6,442 nt of DNA. Origin: CANLBN01 sp047638515 (GTDB lineage: Bacteria; Pseudomonadota; Gammaproteobacteria; Pseudomonadales; Cellvibrionaceae). Shown here piece by piece: positions 5,307-6,442 of the stretch; position 1 is the stretch's first letter, and each line of letters begins with the position of its first letter. The position numbers and the translations under genes were made by a program. The notes under the pieces are model-generated. The model was not told where the DNA came from. It saw nothing but the letters and a program-made list of their open reading frames with translations, and did not search any database. The stretch lies in assembly GCA_047638515.1 (NCBI GenBank), contig JBLIME010000157.1, positions 1 through 6,442 on the forward strand, in the 5' to 3' direction.

Positions 5307-5960
5307 TTAGGCCTTTGCCAACACTATTTGATACTGATAGACATCTAGATCATCTTTAGGTGTTGATTGTGAAGCCATCATTAGGCGTTGCGCCGCACTA
5401 GATTGACGCGCGATTAAGGCATCTGTTTGATTGAGCGGATGATTTAAAAAATACATTTGTGTGGTTAACGCGGCATAGCCAGGTTTGAATATTTTATAGT
5501 GGATATGTGGCGGGCGCTGCCAATTAGCAGCGACCGAGTAGGCACCTGGCATAATCGTTTTAAAGCGAAAACCGCCATGCTTGTCACTGTGAGTTAGAGC
5601 CCAGCCTTGAAAGTTAGGGTCTAGTGCCGCGGGATTAGTGTCACTAGGATGTGCGTAACGTCCCGCGTCATTGGCTTGCCATATCTCCACGGCGACATCT
5701 GCAAGCGCCCTACCTTCGTTATCAACAACAAGGCCTTCGATAATAATAATTTGCCCGCGAGCTACATTAGAGCCCCCGACTACACGCGTCAAATCAGAGT
5801 CGCTATCTTGTTGGGCCGCAATCGGATAAAAAGGTCCGGCAGATTCTCGCGGTGTACTTGCACGCCAAGCGCCCGTTGCACTGGTAATGAACGTTATTGG
5901 CAACAGTAGAGCAGATAGCAAACCGGCTTTAATAAAATAACGTCTATTACCTTTCTTCAT
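5307..5960 (-). CDS. Tat-exported intradiol ring-cleavage dioxygenase
   Basis: The 217-residue protein belongs to the protocatechuate 3,4-dioxygenase / catechol 1,2-dioxygenase fold. These non-heme Fe(III) enzymes split aromatic diols between the two hydroxyls. The four iron ligands can be placed at Y102 (DAGRYAHP), Y141 (MPGAYSV), H152 and H154 (RPPHIHYKIF). R149 and Q168 (TTQMYF) match the active-site Arg and Gln of protocatechuate 3,4-dioxygenase. The N-terminal block TPRESAGPFYP (36-46) is typical. Residues 5-31 form a twin-arginine signal (NRRYFIKAG, then a hydrophobic stretch to about 27 and a small-residue region SATGA), so the folded enzyme should be exported to the periplasm. ATG 5960 has only a weak AGGT upstream, but it is the start that gives the Tat signal. 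No beta-ketoadipate pathway genes are nearby. The substrate is unknown; catechol, hydroxyquinol or a lignin-derived phenol are possible. Confidence 0.9.
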   Translation of the reverse strand: MKKGNRRYFIKAGLLSALLLPITFITSATGAWRASTPRESAGPFYPIAAQQDSDSDLTRVVGGSNVARGQIIIIEGLVVDNEGRALADVAVEIWQANDAGRYAHPSDTNPAALDPNFQGWALTHSDKHGGFRFKTIMPGAYSVAANWQRPPHIHYKIFKPGYAALTTQMYFLNHPLNQTDALIARQSSAAQRLMMASQSTPKDDLDVYQYQIVLAKA

Positions 5961-6198
5961 AAAATAAACCTAGTTAATAATTGAACACCAACATTAACAT
6001 TACATATTTTTGGTCATAGAATAAAGTATATCGTGCGTTAATTGGGCTTTTATTGTTTGCTTTATGTGTTTCTACGGATGTTTTTTAAGGTGGCTACTAG
6101 TCTGTTGGTATTGGTTCGGAGTCAGCGGTCTTGAAATGCGGTTAAACCCATACCCGTATTCGTGCTTGTTCCGACCTCCTACTGATCTATTCGGCAAA

Positions 6199-6228
6199 AT
6201 TAGATGGCCTGAGATTAGATGGCCTGAG
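6199..6228. repeat. Perfect tandem duplication of 15 bp (ATTAGATGGCCTGAG)
   Basis: Two identical copies lie head to tail at 6199-6213 and 6214-6228 in noncoding DNA. A multiple-of-three unit would keep any reading frame, but no gene is supported here. It is most simply a recent slippage duplication. Confidence 0.75.
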
Positions 6229-6393
6229 TGTCGGTAAAATAAGCTTTCAAGCGACTTCCCGCCGCACAGATGATGGCTGCCGTTATGAACGGGCAAAAAC
6301 GATGTTATCGATCAATTTATTTCTAGATATGATGAAATTTTAACAGACATGGATTTGCGATTAATTGTAAGCGACTACGCCATTAAGTGAGGC

Positions 6394-6428
6394 AAAAAAA
6401 GCCCGTATCTAAGTTTTTATAACCGGAC
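6394..6428 (-). terminator. Candidate intrinsic terminator for an upstream gene beyond the right edge
   Basis: On the minus strand GTCCG (6424-6428) pairs with CGGGC (6401-6405), including one G-U pair. TAT (6419-6421) pairs with ATA (6406-6408) after a 2-base bulge. A run of seven T (6394-6400) follows immediately. The stem is imperfect, but the T run placed right after the GC-rich arm is the expected layout. It would end a leftward transcript entering from outside the window. Confidence 0.4.
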
Positions 6429-6442
6429 ACTCATACCGTTAA

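Larger units (their letters stand above)
5961..6442. other. Intergenic region upstream of the dioxygenase, no supported gene
   Basis: I find no credible coding sequence in these 482 bases. The part next to the dioxygenase is AT-rich and should hold its promoter. TATACT on the minus strand (about 6026-6031) is a possible -10 without a clear -35. The middle part (about 6090-6300) is more GC-rich, contains a 15-bp tandem duplication and looks like eroded or noncoding DNA. A 33-codon plus-strand frame (6289-6390) reads like protein (DVIDQFISRYDEIL, DLRLIVSDYAIK) but has no usable start and may be a remnant. A candidate terminator lies at the right end. Confidence 0.6.

Noticed and set aside
5649..5909. 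86-codon plus-strand open frame inside the dioxygenase gene
   Set aside because: It is antisense to the region carrying iron ligand Y102 and the PFYP motif; a shadow.
6085..6135. tRNA or attachment-site-like sequence (GGTTCGGAGTC)
   Set aside because: Only the T-loop-like string is present. No acceptor stem, anticodon arm or CCA can be folded around it.
6072..6296. 74-codon minus-strand open frame upstream of the dioxygenase
   Set aside because: It needs a TTG start, has no Shine-Dalgarno, has a low-complexity His/Ser/Gly-rich composition and spans the 15-bp tandem duplication. I recognise no family.
6289..6390. 33-codon protein-like plus-strand frame as a gene
   Set aside because: It is preceded by a stop with no ATG, GTG or TTG before the last 13 codons, and I do not recognise the sequence. 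At best it is a remnant.

Overview
The window looks like a piece of chromosome from a moderately AT-rich, probably aquatic gammaproteobacterium. This is inferred from the EF-P-like protein EfpL (YeiP), which is essentially a gammaproteobacterial paralogue, together with a KefB/C-type antiporter, a QacE/EmrE-type SMR pump and long AT-rich spacers. No rRNA, tRNA, CRISPR, insertion sequence or phage gene is visible. Every gene that can be supported lies on the minus strand, so the window is described below in transcription order, from right to left.

Right end (6442-5961): about 480 bases with no convincing gene. It holds a possible terminator for a gene outside the window and a perfect 15-bp tandem duplication. 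Next is a complete intradiol ring-cleavage dioxygenase with a twin-arginine signal peptide (5960-5307). Then comes a strongly decayed DUF2235 / Tle1-like alpha/beta-hydrolase gene (5121-4625). It still has a consensus-like -35 box, a strong ribosome binding site and an intact first 30 or so codons, but two internal blocks including the nucleophile region are gone, and the remaining pieces lie in three frames with an in-frame stop.

Centre (4468-2879): a 529-residue CPA2 monovalent cation:proton antiporter with a C-terminal TrkA-N/RCK domain. A 9-bp inverted repeat lies in its promoter region. A 333-base spacer follows, carrying a 25-bp palindrome inside a likely promoter for efpL. EfpL (2545-1979) and an SMR multidrug pump (1929-1600) are 49 bases apart and are probably co-transcribed.

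Left end: a 413-base AT-rich spacer with small repeats, a well-initiated 13-codon mini-ORF and a possible gene remnant. It is followed by the N-terminal 395 codons of a PAS-GAF-PAS signalling protein (1186-1) that runs out of the window, so its output domain (histidine kinase, GGDEF or EAL) cannot be seen.

The genes do not form an obvious pathway. They are single housekeeping or stress genes (ion homeostasis, drug efflux, translation of proline-rich proteins, aromatic oxidation, signalling) separated by long spacers. I found no novel multi-gene system. The points most worth a second look are the eroding DUF2235 gene, the palindrome in the efpL promoter, and the nine-A tract at the start of efpL.
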